Origin: Sphingomonas sp. KR3-1
GTDB lineage: Bacteria > Pseudomonadota > Alphaproteobacteria > Sphingomonadales > Sphingomonadaceae
Assembly: GCF_040049295.1 (NCBI RefSeq)
Contig: NZ_JBDZDQ010000001.1
Span: forward strand, 2,418,001-2,482,000
Direction: 5' to 3'
DNA: 64,000 nt
The position numbers and the translations under genes are program-made. This document shows positions 1-10,353 of this stretch, in pieces (within the stretch, counting starts at the first letter, position 1; every line of letters begins with the position of its first letter). The notes below the pieces were generated by a model. It saw only the letters and a list, made by a program, of their open reading frames with translations, was not told where the DNA came from and did not search any database.

Positions 1-2505
<2,505 letters not shown>

Positions 2506-2588
2506 GTCTTAGCCCCTACGAGCGGAATGCCCGAAGAGGACATCACGCCGTCACGAAGGCGTGCTGACAAGCCGATATATTGCGAAAT

Positions 2589-2625
2589 ATGTTGCAACGC
2601 GGTGTTTCTGCGCGATGTGTTGCAA
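2589..2625. promoter_or_regulatory. Direct repeat ATG(TG)TTGCAA upstream of TonB receptor
   Basis: Two copies of TTGCAA (2592-2597 and 2620-2625), each preceded by ATG or ATGTG, lie 28 bases apart in the 242-base leader of the receptor gene. This near-integral helical spacing would suit a dimeric repressor or activator. No regulator gene is adjacent, so this is only a candidate operator. Confidence 0.3.
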
Positions 2626-2683
2626 AAATGCGACGCGAGCGAAGGGATATTACAATGCGAGGTCGGGTTAATGTAACATTCAT

Positions 2684-2719
2684 AATGCGCCTTAGTGCAA
2701 TAATACACTAAGGCGCATT
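2684..2719 (-). terminator. Perfect 14-bp inverted repeat after thiolase gene
   Basis: AATGCGCCTTAGTG (2684-2697) and its exact reverse complement (2706-2719) flank an 8-base loop, 28 bases beyond the thiolase stop. There is no clean T-run on the minus strand; on the plus strand a TTTGATTTT tract follows. It may end phaA transcription, or be an operator for the receptor downstream on the same strand. Confidence 0.55.
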
Positions 2720-2747
2720 TGATTTTAGAAACAATCGGGAAACGGTT

Positions 2748-3929
2748 TCACCGCTCCACGCACATCGCGATTCCCATGCCGCCGCCGATGCACAGCGTGG
2801 CGAGGCCCTTCTTCACGTCGCGCTTGGCCATCTCGTAGAGCAACGTCGTGAGCACGCGCGCGCCGCTGGCGCCGATCGGGTGGCCGATGGCGATCGCGCC
2901 GCCATTGACGTTGACCTTGCTCGCGTCCCAGCCGAGCTCCTTGCCGACCGACAGCGCCTGGGCGGCAAAGGCCTCATTGGCTTCGATCAGGTCGAGATCG
3001 GCGATCGTCCAGCCGGCCTTTTCGAGTGCCTTCTTCGACGCCGGGACGGGGCCGATGCCCATGACCGAGGGATCGACGCCGGCGGTCGCCCAGCTCTTGA
3101 TCGTCGCCAGGATCGGCGAGCCGCGCTTCTCGGCCTCGGCGCGGCTCATCACCACCAGCGCGGCGGCGCCGTCGTTGAGGCCCGAGGCGTTGGCGGCGGT
3201 GACGGTGCCGTCCTTCTTGAACGCGGGACGCAGGCCCGCGACGCTATCCACAGTGGCGCCGGCGCGGATATATTCATCATCGGAAACGACCGTGTCGCCC
3301 TTGCGGCCCTTGATCGTGACCGGCGCGATCTCGTCCTTGAAGCGGCCGGCGGCGCGGGCAGCCTCGGCCTTGTTCTGGCTGGCGACGGCGAACTCGTCCT
3401 GCTCGGCGCGGGTGACCTGGTATTGCTCGGCCAGGTTCTCCGCCGTGATCCCCATGTGATAGCCGTTGAACACGTCGGTCAGGCCGTCCTTGATCATCGT
3501 GTCGACCAGGGTGACGTCGCCCATCTTGGCGCCGGCACGCAGCGCCTGGGCATGGTTGGCGAGCGACATGCTCTCCTGGCCGCCGGCGACGACGATCGTG
3601 GAGTCGCCGGTCTGGATCGCCTGCGCGGCAAGCGCGACGGCGCGCAGGCCCGAGCCGCAGACCTGCTGCACGCTCCACGCCGGCACTTCCTTGGGCACGC
3701 CGGCGGCCATCGAGGCCTGGCGGGCGGGGTTCTGGCCCTGCGCCGCAGTGAGCACCTGGCCGAGGATGACTTCACTCACTTCCTCGCCCTTCACCCCGGC
3801 CTGCTCGAGCGCGGCCTCGATCGCGATGCGGCCCAGCTCGTGCGCGGGCGTGCCGGCAAAGGCGCCGAGGAAGCTGCCGACGGGGGTGCGCTTGGCGGCG
3901 GTGATGACGACGTCGGTCGGGTTGGCCAT
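2748..3929 (-). CDS. phaA: Acetyl-CoA C-acetyltransferase (beta-ketothiolase)
   Basis: Condenses two acetyl-CoA to acetoacetyl-CoA, the first step of polyhydroxybutyrate synthesis, and can also run in degradation. It has 393 residues, the usual thiolase length. Catalytic residues are visible: acylated Cys91 in QVCGSGLRA, His350 in GHPIGASG and Cys380 in LCIGGGMG, plus NEAFAAQ. The ATG at 3929 is preceded by GCAGGAG. It lies 39 bases after the PhaC-like gene on the same strand, so the two are probably one operon. No phaB reductase is in the window. atoB is a possible alternative name; the polyester context favours phaA. Confidence 0.93.
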   Translation of the reverse strand: MANPTDVVITAAKRTPVGSFLGAFAGTPAHELGRIAIEAALEQAGVKGEEVSEVILGQVLTAAQGQNPARQASMAAGVPKEVPAWSVQQVCGSGLRAVALAAQAIQTGDSTIVVAGGQESMSLANHAQALRAGAKMGDVTLVDTMIKDGLTDVFNGYHMGITAENLAEQYQVTRAEQDEFAVASQNKAEAARAAGRFKDEIAPVTIKGRKGDTVVSDDEYIRAGATVDSVAGLRPAFKKDGTVTAANASGLNDGAAALVVMSRAEAEKRGSPILATIKSWATAGVDPSVMGIGPVPASKKALEKAGWTIADLDLIEANEAFAAQALSVGKELGWDASKVNVNGGAIAIGHPIGASGARVLTTLLYEMAKRDVKKGLATLCIGGGMGIAMCVER

Positions 3930-3968
3930 GGGATCGGACTCCTGCGGGTGGTCGGTTTTGTTTGGGCG

Positions 3969-5039
3969 CTATCTAGTGTGCGCTGCGGCAAGAAACCAGT
4001 CGCGCAGTGGCTCCCAGACCATTGTCCGGGCGCGGCCCCCGACGATCATCCCGACATGGCCGAGCGCGAGGCTGCGCCGCTCGGCCAGCCCCGCGGCGGT
4101 GGCGGCGGGGACGATGCGATCGGTGGTCGAGAGCAGCTCGAGCGCTGGGCAGGCGAGGCGGGCGGGGACCACGCGCGTGCCGTTCACCCACCAGCGGCCC
4201 ATGCCCGGGCGATCGTCGCGGAAGAAGCGCTCGAACATCTGCGCGCCGGCGGCATAGGTGAGCGGCGCGCCGGCATTGGCCCAATCCTCGAGCGCGAGGA
4301 AGGCGCGGGCCTGGTCGCTGCCGGGCGCGAGGCGGCCGAACCGCTCGAACTTGGCGATCGTGCGCGCGGGGTCGAGCTGCCAGAAGCCGGCCTGGAGCAC
4401 TTCCATCGGCACGAGCCCGAGCCGGGCGCAGGCGGGCTGGGCGGCTTCCCATTGCGCCGCAATGGCTGCACGCGCGAAATCGCCATAGCGGCGGAAGCGC
4501 CACGGCGCGGCGATCGTCACCAGCCCGCGGACCGGGCGGAGCGCCGCCGCGGCCATCGCCAGCGTGCCGCCCAGGCAGTAGCCGGCGAGCAGCGCGGGCG
4601 CGCCGAGCGAGTCGAGGAGCGGCAGCAGCAACTCGCCGACATGGTGGTCGATGCCCTGGTCGCGATCCTCCGGCTCCGGCGTGCCCCAATCGACCAGCAA
4701 CGGACGAATCCCTTGAGTCGCCAGCCATTCGAGCAGCGAATTGCCCGGGGCGAGGTCGAGGATGAAGGGCGGATTGATCAGCGAAGGAACGAACACGACC
4801 GGCGGCCCGCTGCCGCCGTAATCGCGCAGGCAGGCGCGCCCGGCGGTCGCGATCACGGGCTTCGGCGCGCGTTCCGGCGGCCTTTCGGCTTCCTGATAGG
4901 CCTTCAATCCGGCGAGTGCGGCGGCCCTGCGCTCGGGCGATGCTGCAGTCTCGCTGCGCAACAGCGAAAGGAACAGCGGCAGGGGGCGCGGTCCGTGTTG
5001 CGCCGCAGAATGAAACGATGATAGATATGTTTCACTCAC
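3969..5039 (-). CDS. phaC: Short PhaC-like polyhydroxyalkanoate synthase (alpha/beta hydrolase fold)
   Basis: Predicted to polymerise hydroxyacyl-CoA into polyester granules. The protein has about 356 residues. Its nucleophile elbow is GYCLGG with Cys155, the PHA synthase box, rather than a serine lipase box. Asp307 (STTDRIVP) and His328 (GHVGMIVG) complete the triad, and LLVDWGTPEPEDRD is typical of PhaC proteins. The length fits class III PhaC, which normally needs a PhaE partner; no phaE is seen. The start is GTG at 5039, with AAGG about 12 bases upstream and no ATG nearby. It is followed by the thiolase gene and is divergent from phaR, only 13 bases away. Synthase is more likely than depolymerase because the nucleophile is Cys. 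Confidence 0.8.
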   Translation of the reverse strand: MSETYLSSFHSAAQHGPRPLPLFLSLLRSETAASPERRAAALAGLKAYQEAERPPERAPKPVIATAGRACLRDYGGSGPPVVFVPSLINPPFILDLAPGNSLLEWLATQGIRPLLVDWGTPEPEDRDQGIDHHVGELLLPLLDSLGAPALLAGYCLGGTLAMAAAALRPVRGLVTIAAPWRFRRYGDFARAAIAAQWEAAQPACARLGLVPMEVLQAGFWQLDPARTIAKFERFGRLAPGSDQARAFLALEDWANAGAPLTYAAGAQMFERFFRDDRPGMGRWWVNGTRVVPARLACPALELLSTTDRIVPAATAAGLAERRSLALGHVGMIVGGRARTMVWEPLRDWFLAAAHTR

Positions 5040-5052
5040 TCGGGGGCCTTAG

Positions 5053-5622
5053 ATGAAAAAGAGCGCTGCAGGCACTGGTCCGGTCATCATCAAGAAGTAC
5101 GCGAACCGGCGACTCTACAACACCGAAACTTCGTCCTACATCACGCTCGACCATCTGGCGGCGATGACGCGGGAGGGCCGCGACTTCAAGGTCGTCGATG
5201 CCAAGACCGAGGAGGACATCACCCACAATGTCCTCACCCAGATCATCATGGAAGAGGAGCAGCGCGGCCAGACCATGCTGCCGGTCAACTTCCTGCGCCA
5301 GCTGATCGCGCTCTATGGCGACAGCATGCAGGCGATGGTGCCGGGCTATCTGGAGGCCTCGATGGAGAGCTTCCGCCGCAACCAGCAGCAGTTCAAGTCG
5401 GCGGTCGAGGGCGCGTTCGCCAACTCGCCCTTCGCCGAGATGGCCAAGCGCAACCTGGAAATCTTCGAAGCGGCGACCCAGGCGTTCAAGCCCGGCGCGA
5501 CCCCGGGCACTCCCGGCGCCCCTGCTGCGCCGACTCCAGCCACGGGCGGCGACGACGATGTCTCGGCGCTGAAGGCCGAGCTCGCCCGGCTGCAGGACAA
5601 GATCGAGAAGCTGGCGAAATAA
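5053..5622 (+). CDS. phaR: Polyhydroxyalkanoate synthesis repressor PhaR
   Basis: DNA- and granule-binding regulator of polyester storage: it represses granule genes and is titrated off DNA by nascent polymer. It has 189 residues. The N-terminal PHB/PHA accumulation DNA-binding domain (about residues 10-75) is recognised by KKYANRRLYNTETSSYITL and FKVVDAKTEEDIT. A helical PHB-accumulation region follows (LPVNFLRQLIALYGDSMQ), then an Ala/Pro-rich linker and a short C-terminal coiled coil (ALKAELARLQDKIEKLAK). The start ATG has a GGGGG stretch upstream. It is divergent from the phaC-like gene and is followed 12 bases later by a SLATT-like gene on the same strand. Confidence 0.95.
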   Translation: MKKSAAGTGPVIIKKYANRRLYNTETSSYITLDHLAAMTREGRDFKVVDAKTEEDITHNVLTQIIMEEEQRGQTMLPVNFLRQLIALYGDSMQAMVPGYLEASMESFRRNQQQFKSAVEGAFANSPFAEMAKRNLEIFEAATQAFKPGATPGTPGAPAAPTPATGGDDDVSALKAELARLQDKIEKLAK

Positions 5623-5634
5623 GGGGCCGGGGAG

Positions 5635-6420
5635 ATGTCCGTGGTCTCCCTGGACCTGCTTCCCGCCGTCGGGATCGGCGCGAGCCTGATGGGGAGCGGC
5701 GGCGTGCTGACATGGGCCGCACAGCGTGCCCGCAAGTCGAGCGACACCCCGATAGAGCATCCCAAGCGAGTCACGAATTTCATTGCCAGCCTGGAGGCCC
5801 GTACCTGGGCACCGGGCGATATTCCAGCGTCGATGGAGGCGGTTGCCAAGGCGGCGACGACGTTGTTCCAGGCCGAGATCGACTATTATTACGGGCTTCG
5901 GATCGGTCGGCGTAGCGCCGCCGGCGCTTTTCGCACGGCCGCTTACATATCCGGCAGTCTTGGCCTGCTTTGCCCGTTGGTCGAAGCTGCGTGGCCTGCA
6001 TCGATGGGGTTGGCGAAATGGGGCTATGTGCTGCTTGCCGTGGCGGCTTCCATGTTTGCGGGAAATCAACTCTTCGGCGGCACCGACGGTCATGTTCGCG
6101 CGGTGAAGGCGCAATATGAAATCGAGCGCTTGGTCAATGGCTTCTTCCTCGATTGGCAGGAATGGCGCGTCCGCTATCTCACCGCGCCCGACGGGACATT
6201 GGTTACGCAGGGATTCACGCTTGTCCGGTCGCTGATGATCGCAGTCTACACCGTCATTCAGGAAGAAACCGGCGAATGGGGCGAAGCGCTTGCAGACGCG
6301 GAGGCTTCAGCCGCGCGGAGCATGCGGCTGCATGCCGCGGGGCAGGACAAGGTGAGTTCCAAGGCTAAACCAAAGCCCGACCCAAGTCGAAAGTCATCGA
6401 AGGCTAGCGCCGCGCCCTGA
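5635..6420 (+). CDS. SLATT-like two-helix membrane protein, function unknown
   Basis: A 261-residue protein with two hydrophobic segments (about residues 101-120 and 126-145). They are flanked by a helix with [15 protein letters not shown] before and by a helix with [19 protein letters not shown] after. This layout matches the SLATT family (2TM proteins often linked to SMODS/SLOG nucleotide-sensing defence systems), but the match is by eye and moderate. An N-terminal hydrophobic stretch (residues 5-30) could be a third membrane segment. The C-tail is Lys/Pro/Ser-rich. It starts 12 bases after phaR and may be cotranscribed. G+C is lower than in the neighbours and the 3' end overlaps the next convergent gene by 17 bases. 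No nucleotide cyclase is nearby. Confidence 0.55.
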   Translation: MSVVSLDLLPAVGIGASLMGSGGVLTWAAQRARKSSDTPIEHPKRVTNFIASLEARTWAPGDIPASMEAVAKAATTLFQAEIDYYYGLRIGRRSAAGAFRTAAYISGSLGLLCPLVEAAWPASMGLAKWGYVLLAVAASMFAGNQLFGGTDGHVRAVKAQYEIERLVNGFFLDWQEWRVRYLTAPDGTLVTQGFTLVRSLMIAVYTVIQEETGEWGEALADAEASAARSMRLHAAGQDKVSSKAKPKPDPSRKSSKASAAP

Positions 6421-7459
6421 GCCCGCCCAGCGCCGCGCGGATTTCCTCGAGCGTCGGCATCTTCTGCTCGATCACGCAGCGCAGGCCGAGCCCGGTAAAG
6501 CCGTGATATTCGCTGGCGCTGGCGAAGGCGATCGTGTTGTCGCCGCGCACTTCGGCGCCGCGCACTGCATTGGGCGGCAGCGCGATATGCTCGCCGTGCC
6601 GCTTGCCCGCCGAGCTGGCGATGATCTTGTCGGCCTGGTCGACGATCGAGATGGTGGTGCGCGACCAGTCGCGCTCGCCGAACAGCGAGCGGTCCGAGAT
6701 GATAGCGGGGATATGCCCTTCCCAGTCGAACTCGAGATAGAAGGCGCCGATCGGCCGGCCGTCGCGCCCGCGCGGGCGCACGCCGGTGACGAAGACGAGC
6801 ACGGCGCGGTGGTCCGAATAGGGGTTCAGCCACACTTCGTCGGTGAACCATTCGTCGCGGCGGTGGCTGCGGATCGCGTTGAGATATTGCGGCGCTTCCG
6901 ACAGATCGACGCCGCGCACGCGCGCATGCGGATCGGAAGCGGCGATCACCTTGCCGCGGTCATTGGCGAGGAAGGCGTTGACGTAATAGGGCGAGATCGC
7001 GGTGAGCATCGCCAGCCGGGCATCGGCCGCGGCGATCGTCTCGGGCGAGGGATCCTCGAGCGCGGCGATCACTTCGGCATCGGACGCGAGCACGCGCAGA
7101 TCGATGCTGCGGCCATAGAGATGGCGGGTGACGTTCTGGATCAGCGCCTGGGCGAGCTCGACCAGCCGGGTGCCCTCGATCTCGCTGACCATCTCGTCGG
7201 CGATGCTGGCGCCCATCGACAGGCGCTCGCGCACTTCGGAGCGGAATTCGATCGAGGCGCCGCGCGCCTGCTGCGCCAGCGCCTTCACTTCCTGCGCCAC
7301 CACCGAAAAGCCGCGCCCTGCCTCGCCCGAGCGGGCGGCCTCGATCGCGGCGTTCAGCGCAAGCAGATTGGTGCGCGCAGCGATCTCCTCGCTGGTCGCG
7401 GCGTAGCTGTCTACTTCCTCGCGGAGGACCGACAGAAGGGTTCGAATACGGCGTGGCAC
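6404..7459 (-). CDS. Soluble methyl-accepting-chemotaxis-like protein with C-terminal Cache-like sensor
   Basis: A 351-residue protein with no membrane segment or signal peptide. Residues about 10-75 carry the highly conserved chemoreceptor hairpin tip ([20 protein letters not shown], then [15 protein letters not shown]). The C-terminal half (about 140-340) resembles a Cache-type sensory fold ([21 protein letters not shown], split [26 protein letters not shown] elements). The order signalling-then-sensor is the reverse of usual receptors, and the signalling module lacks the long methylation helices. The start is GTG at 7459; an in-frame TGA lies just upstream. No che gene is adjacent. It could be a cytosolic redox or metabolite sensor, or a decayed receptor. 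Confidence 0.75.
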   Translation of the reverse strand: MPRRIRTLLSVLREEVDSYAATSEEIAARTNLLALNAAIEAARSGEAGRGFSVVAQEVKALAQQARGASIEFRSEVRERLSMGASIADEMVSEIEGTRLVELAQALIQNVTRHLYGRSIDLRVLASDAEVIAALEDPSPETIAAADARLAMLTAISPYYVNAFLANDRGKVIAASDPHARVRGVDLSEAPQYLNAIRSHRRDEWFTDEVWLNPYSDHRAVLVFVTGVRPRGRDGRPIGAFYLEFDWEGHIPAIISDRSLFGERDWSRTTISIVDQADKIIASSAGKRHGEHIALPPNAVRGAEVRGDNTIAFASASEYHGFTGLGLRCVIEQKMPTLEEIRAALGGLRARR

Positions 7460-7524
7460 GTTTCAGGCGTAACCCGAATTGGTTAACGCTGCGTTGAGTC
7501 GCCGCCGCTTTGGTGGAAATTGGC

Positions 7525-8346
7525 TCAGGGTTTCCGGAACTTGAGCGTCATCCGGTCGCTCTCGCCGATCGCGGCGTACTTCGCGCGGTCGACGTCCTTG
7601 AGCGTGTAGGTCGGCGGCAGCGTCCACACCCCCTGCGGCCAATCGGCGGTGTCGCGCGGATTGGCGTTGACCTCGGACGCGCCGGCGAAGCGGAAGCCGG
7701 CCTGCTCGGCCAGGCGGCGCACGGTCGACACCTTGATATAGCCGCTCGATTTCTCGCGCTCGGCGCTGGCGCCCTCGGGCAGGCGGTGGTCCTCGATGCC
7801 CAGCACGCCGCCATGCTTGAGCATCGCGAACATCTGGCGGAAGGCCTCGGGCGAATAGTCGACGTCGCCGCGCTTGTAGCCCATCCGCCAGTTATGGACG
7901 TTGCGGAAGGTCAGGACGATGTCCGCGCTGCCGTCGGGCACCCTGGGCTGGCCGGCCTGTGCTGGAAAGGCGACGAGCTTGGCATGGCCGTAGAGGGCTG
8001 GGTCCTTGGCCTTGAGCGTCTCGACTGCCCTGCCGCCGTTCGGGAAATCGGGGCCGATCGCGGCGTAATACGTGCCTTTTGCGCGGGTAAGCGGCGCCAG
8101 AATCTCGGTATACCAGCCACCGCCGGGCCAGATCTCGACCACGGTGCTGGCCGGCTTCACCCCGAAGAAGGTGAGCGTGTCGACCGGATGGCGATATTGG
8201 TCGCGCACGACATTCGCCGGCGTGCGAGTGGGCGAGGCGACCGCGTCGGCGATCGTCTGGCGCGGCATCCGGGGCGCGCCGGTGGCGACGCTGGCCACGG
8301 CGACCGCGGTGGTGAGCACGGCGAGGAGGGTCAGGGTCTGGCGCAT
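7525..8346 (-). CDS. Exported class I SAM-dependent methyltransferase-like protein
   Basis: 273 residues. MRQTLTLLAVLTTAVAVASV is a signal peptide. The mature part has a methyltransferase-like core: STVVEIWPGGGWYTEIL (motif I region), SADIVLTFRNVHNW (motif IV region) and LKHGGVLGIEDHR. It resembles the COG4798-type predicted methyltransferases found in the periplasm of proteobacteria; the true substrate is unknown and SAM supply outside the cytoplasm is a puzzle. I chose the ATG at 8346 because AGGGAG lies 10 bases upstream and the signal peptide starts there; longer in-frame versions run into the divergent small gene. Confidence 0.8.
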   Translation of the reverse strand: MRQTLTLLAVLTTAVAVASVATGAPRMPRQTIADAVASPTRTPANVVRDQYRHPVDTLTFFGVKPASTVVEIWPGGGWYTEILAPLTRAKGTYYAAIGPDFPNGGRAVETLKAKDPALYGHAKLVAFPAQAGQPRVPDGSADIVLTFRNVHNWRMGYKRGDVDYSPEAFRQMFAMLKHGGVLGIEDHRLPEGASAEREKSSGYIKVSTVRRLAEQAGFRFAGASEVNANPRDTADWPQGVWTLPPTYTLKDVDRAKYAAIGESDRMTLKFRKP

Positions 8347-8397
8347 GCGAATTCGCTCCCTAGATGTCGTGCGCGCATTTGGGGGTTTATCGAGGCG

Positions 8398-8586
8398 ATG
8401 CAACAACAATTATGGCTGGGCGCGGCAGGCGCGGCAGTGGTCGCGGTGGTCAGCGGGCTGGGCGAGCACCGCCGGCGCAAGCGCAAGCGGATCGACGATG
8501 TCGGCTATGTGCCCTGGTCGCTGATCCAGGTGATGGCGATGCTGTTCGCGGTGATCCTGGTAAGCGTGGCGCTGAACCTGCGGTGA
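8398..8586 (+). CDS. Small two-helix membrane protein, 62 residues
   Basis: A short gene with a plausible inner-membrane topology: an N-terminal hydrophobic helix (residues about 5-21), a basic loop EHRRRKRKRIDDVGYVPW, and a second helix (about 40-59). The loop followed by VGYVPW looks like a small membrane protein family I associate with sphingomonads, but I cannot name it. The ATG at 8398 lies 51 bases from the start of the divergent exported methyltransferase gene. No function is known. Confidence 0.6.
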   Translation: MQQQLWLGAAGAAVVAVVSGLGEHRRRKRKRIDDVGYVPWSLIQVMAMLFAVILVSVALNLR

Positions 8587-8619
8587 GGGCATGACCGGGA
8601 AGGGTGCGGGAGGTTGAAG

Positions 8620-9183
8620 ATGCTTGTCGGGGACCAGGGTTCGTTCGCGATCGAGAGCGGGATCACGCAGCTGCTGCCGGGCCAGCCCCGCGGGCTCGGC
8701 TGGTTCGTGGTCCATGTCGGCGGCAAGCGCTACGGCGTGCGGAAACCGTCCGCCACGCTGCTCGATTGCTCGTTCGACGAAGTGAACAATCGGGTCTGGC
8801 GGCGCGGAACGCACCAGGTGCCGTTCCTCTCGGACGTGCGCGCGCCAGCGATCGTCGACGCGTTCCTCGATGCGCTCTACCGCGACACGAAACGAGACCG
8901 TTATTTCGACCTGACGGCATCGGAATTCGGCGACTGCATCCACAACAGCAAGATCCAGTGGGCGCCCGATGGCGACCAGGCCTTCGACGACGGCAGCTAC
9001 ATCCTGCAGTTCGACATCGGGTCGAAGGTCCGCCTGATCGCATTCCAGAACCTGGAATCGCCCGAGGACACCGCCAATTCTATCGCGGAGCAGTGGCTGG
9101 AGGGTGACGCGTTCTACGGCCTGCTCTCCGAATGGAGCGAACGGTTCGCCGCAGAGGCAGCGCGCGGGGTGCTTCCCGCCTAG
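8620..9183 (+). CDS. Imm42-like immunity protein
   Basis: A 187-residue soluble protein whose N-terminus (LVGDQGSFAIESG, then GWFVVHVGGKRYG) resembles the Imm42 family of polymorphic-toxin immunity proteins. Such proteins neutralise a cognate toxin in the cytoplasm. No toxin gene, Rhs or contact-dependent system is visible nearby, so this could be an orphan immunity gene or a family member with another role. The ATG at 8620 is chosen because GGGAGG ends 6 bases upstream; a TTG 6 bases earlier sits on the ribosome-binding site. The stop overlaps the next convergent gene by 4 bases. Confidence 0.6.
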   Translation: MLVGDQGSFAIESGITQLLPGQPRGLGWFVVHVGGKRYGVRKPSATLLDCSFDEVNNRVWRRGTHQVPFLSDVRAPAIVDAFLDALYRDTKRDRYFDLTASEFGDCIHNSKIQWAPDGDQAFDDGSYILQFDIGSKVRLIAFQNLESPEDTANSIAEQWLEGDAFYGLLSEWSERFAAEAARGVLPA

Positions 9184-10328
9184 TAGAATTTGCGCAGCGT
9201 GAGGCTGCGTTCGCGGCCGTCGCACAGGCCGAGCTTCACCACCCGCCCCGGCGCGCCCGCGCTCCATTCGATCGGGCGGCCGGCGACGGAGGCGCCATCG
9301 GCCTGGCAGATCGTCTCCCCCTCATGCCAGCCGGCGTCGGCGGCGGGGGAGCCGCGCATGACGTGGAGGACGCGCAGATGCGTGCCCTCGGCGCCGAGCA
9401 GCAGCCCGCTGGTCGAGCGCAGCACCGGCGCGCCCGCGAGCGTGCCGGGCTGCAGGACCATGCGGCCGGCCCTGGGATCGAGCAGCACGCGGTAGCGCAG
9501 CAGCAGCCCGGTGCCGATCCGCCCGGCCGCGCCCGCCTCCGCCGAATAGCCGCCCTCGCCCTCGATGCGCAGCTCGGTCTCGGGCAGCGGCGCGCCGGCA
9601 AGCGCGAAGCCCGGGATCACCGCGGCCTCGCTCACCAATGCGCCGCCGATCCCCCAGCCGAGCGTGGTGGTGAGCGTGGCGCCGCGATACTGGGCCGAGG
9701 TCCAGGCGGCACGGCTCAGCGTCACCGAGGCACCGTCGCCGGTATCGACGATCATCGGGCGCAGCCGCGCGCCGCCCAGCCTGATCTCGGTGACCGGCAC
9801 GCCCGAATCGCGCTGGAGCGCAAGCGGGGCGGTGTGGCCGGTGAAGGGCATGCGGCCGCTCGGCAGGATGCGGAAGCGGCGCACGGCATAGTCGATGTCG
9901 AGCGCACAGCAGCTCAGCACGTCGCTGCCGATCAGCAGGTCGGCGCCGAACCGGTCCTGCCCGGGCGCGTTGGGGATGGCGATGCGCCCGCCGCGCCGGG
10001 TGAGTCCGCCGATCACCAGCGTGCCGCCGGGCGCCCAGGCAACCTCGACGCCGCCGCCGATAGCCAGCGCGCGCTGGCTGCGGCCGATGGCGAGGCGGGC
10101 ACGGGTGGCGAAATCCTGCGTGGCGATCGTGTTGGTCAGTCCGGTGTCGAGCACCGCGCGCACCGGGCGGCCATTGAGCACCGCCTCGAAGCGGATCTGG
10201 TTGGACGGCGTCAGGTCGAAGGCGATCCAGCGCGCCTCGCTGTCAGGCGAGAGCGCGATGCCGTCGGCGGGCGGATCGCCGGCGGGCGCAGCGGCGGCAA
10301 GCGCCAGGGGCAGGAGAAACGGCAGCAC
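9180..10328 (-). CDS. Exported retropepsin-like aspartyl protease with PDZ domain
   Basis: 382 residues. An N-terminal signal peptide (MLPFLLPLALAAAAPAG) is followed by two retropepsin-like modules, each with a catalytic DTG: Asp61 in VLDTGLTNT and Asp195 in IVDTGDGAS. The C-terminal part (about 310-370) looks like a PDZ domain (LRVLHVMRGSPAADAGWHEGE). The family comprises periplasmic aspartyl proteases of proteobacteria and Bacteroidetes with unknown substrates. Start is GTG at 10328, 25 bases after the cpaF stop on the same strand, so it may be transcribed from cpaF. Confidence 0.82.
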   Translation of the reverse strand: MLPFLLPLALAAAAPAGDPPADGIALSPDSEARWIAFDLTPSNQIRFEAVLNGRPVRAVLDTGLTNTIATQDFATRARLAIGRSQRALAIGGGVEVAWAPGGTLVIGGLTRRGGRIAIPNAPGQDRFGADLLIGSDVLSCCALDIDYAVRRFRILPSGRMPFTGHTAPLALQRDSGVPVTEIRLGGARLRPMIVDTGDGASVTLSRAAWTSAQYRGATLTTTLGWGIGGALVSEAAVIPGFALAGAPLPETELRIEGEGGYSAEAGAAGRIGTGLLLRYRVLLDPRAGRMVLQPGTLAGAPVLRSTSGLLLGAEGTHLRVLHVMRGSPAADAGWHEGETICQADGASVAGRPIEWSAGAPGRVVKLGLCDGRERSLTLRKFY

Positions 10329-10353
10329 GGGCGAACCCTAGCCGGTCAGGCGA

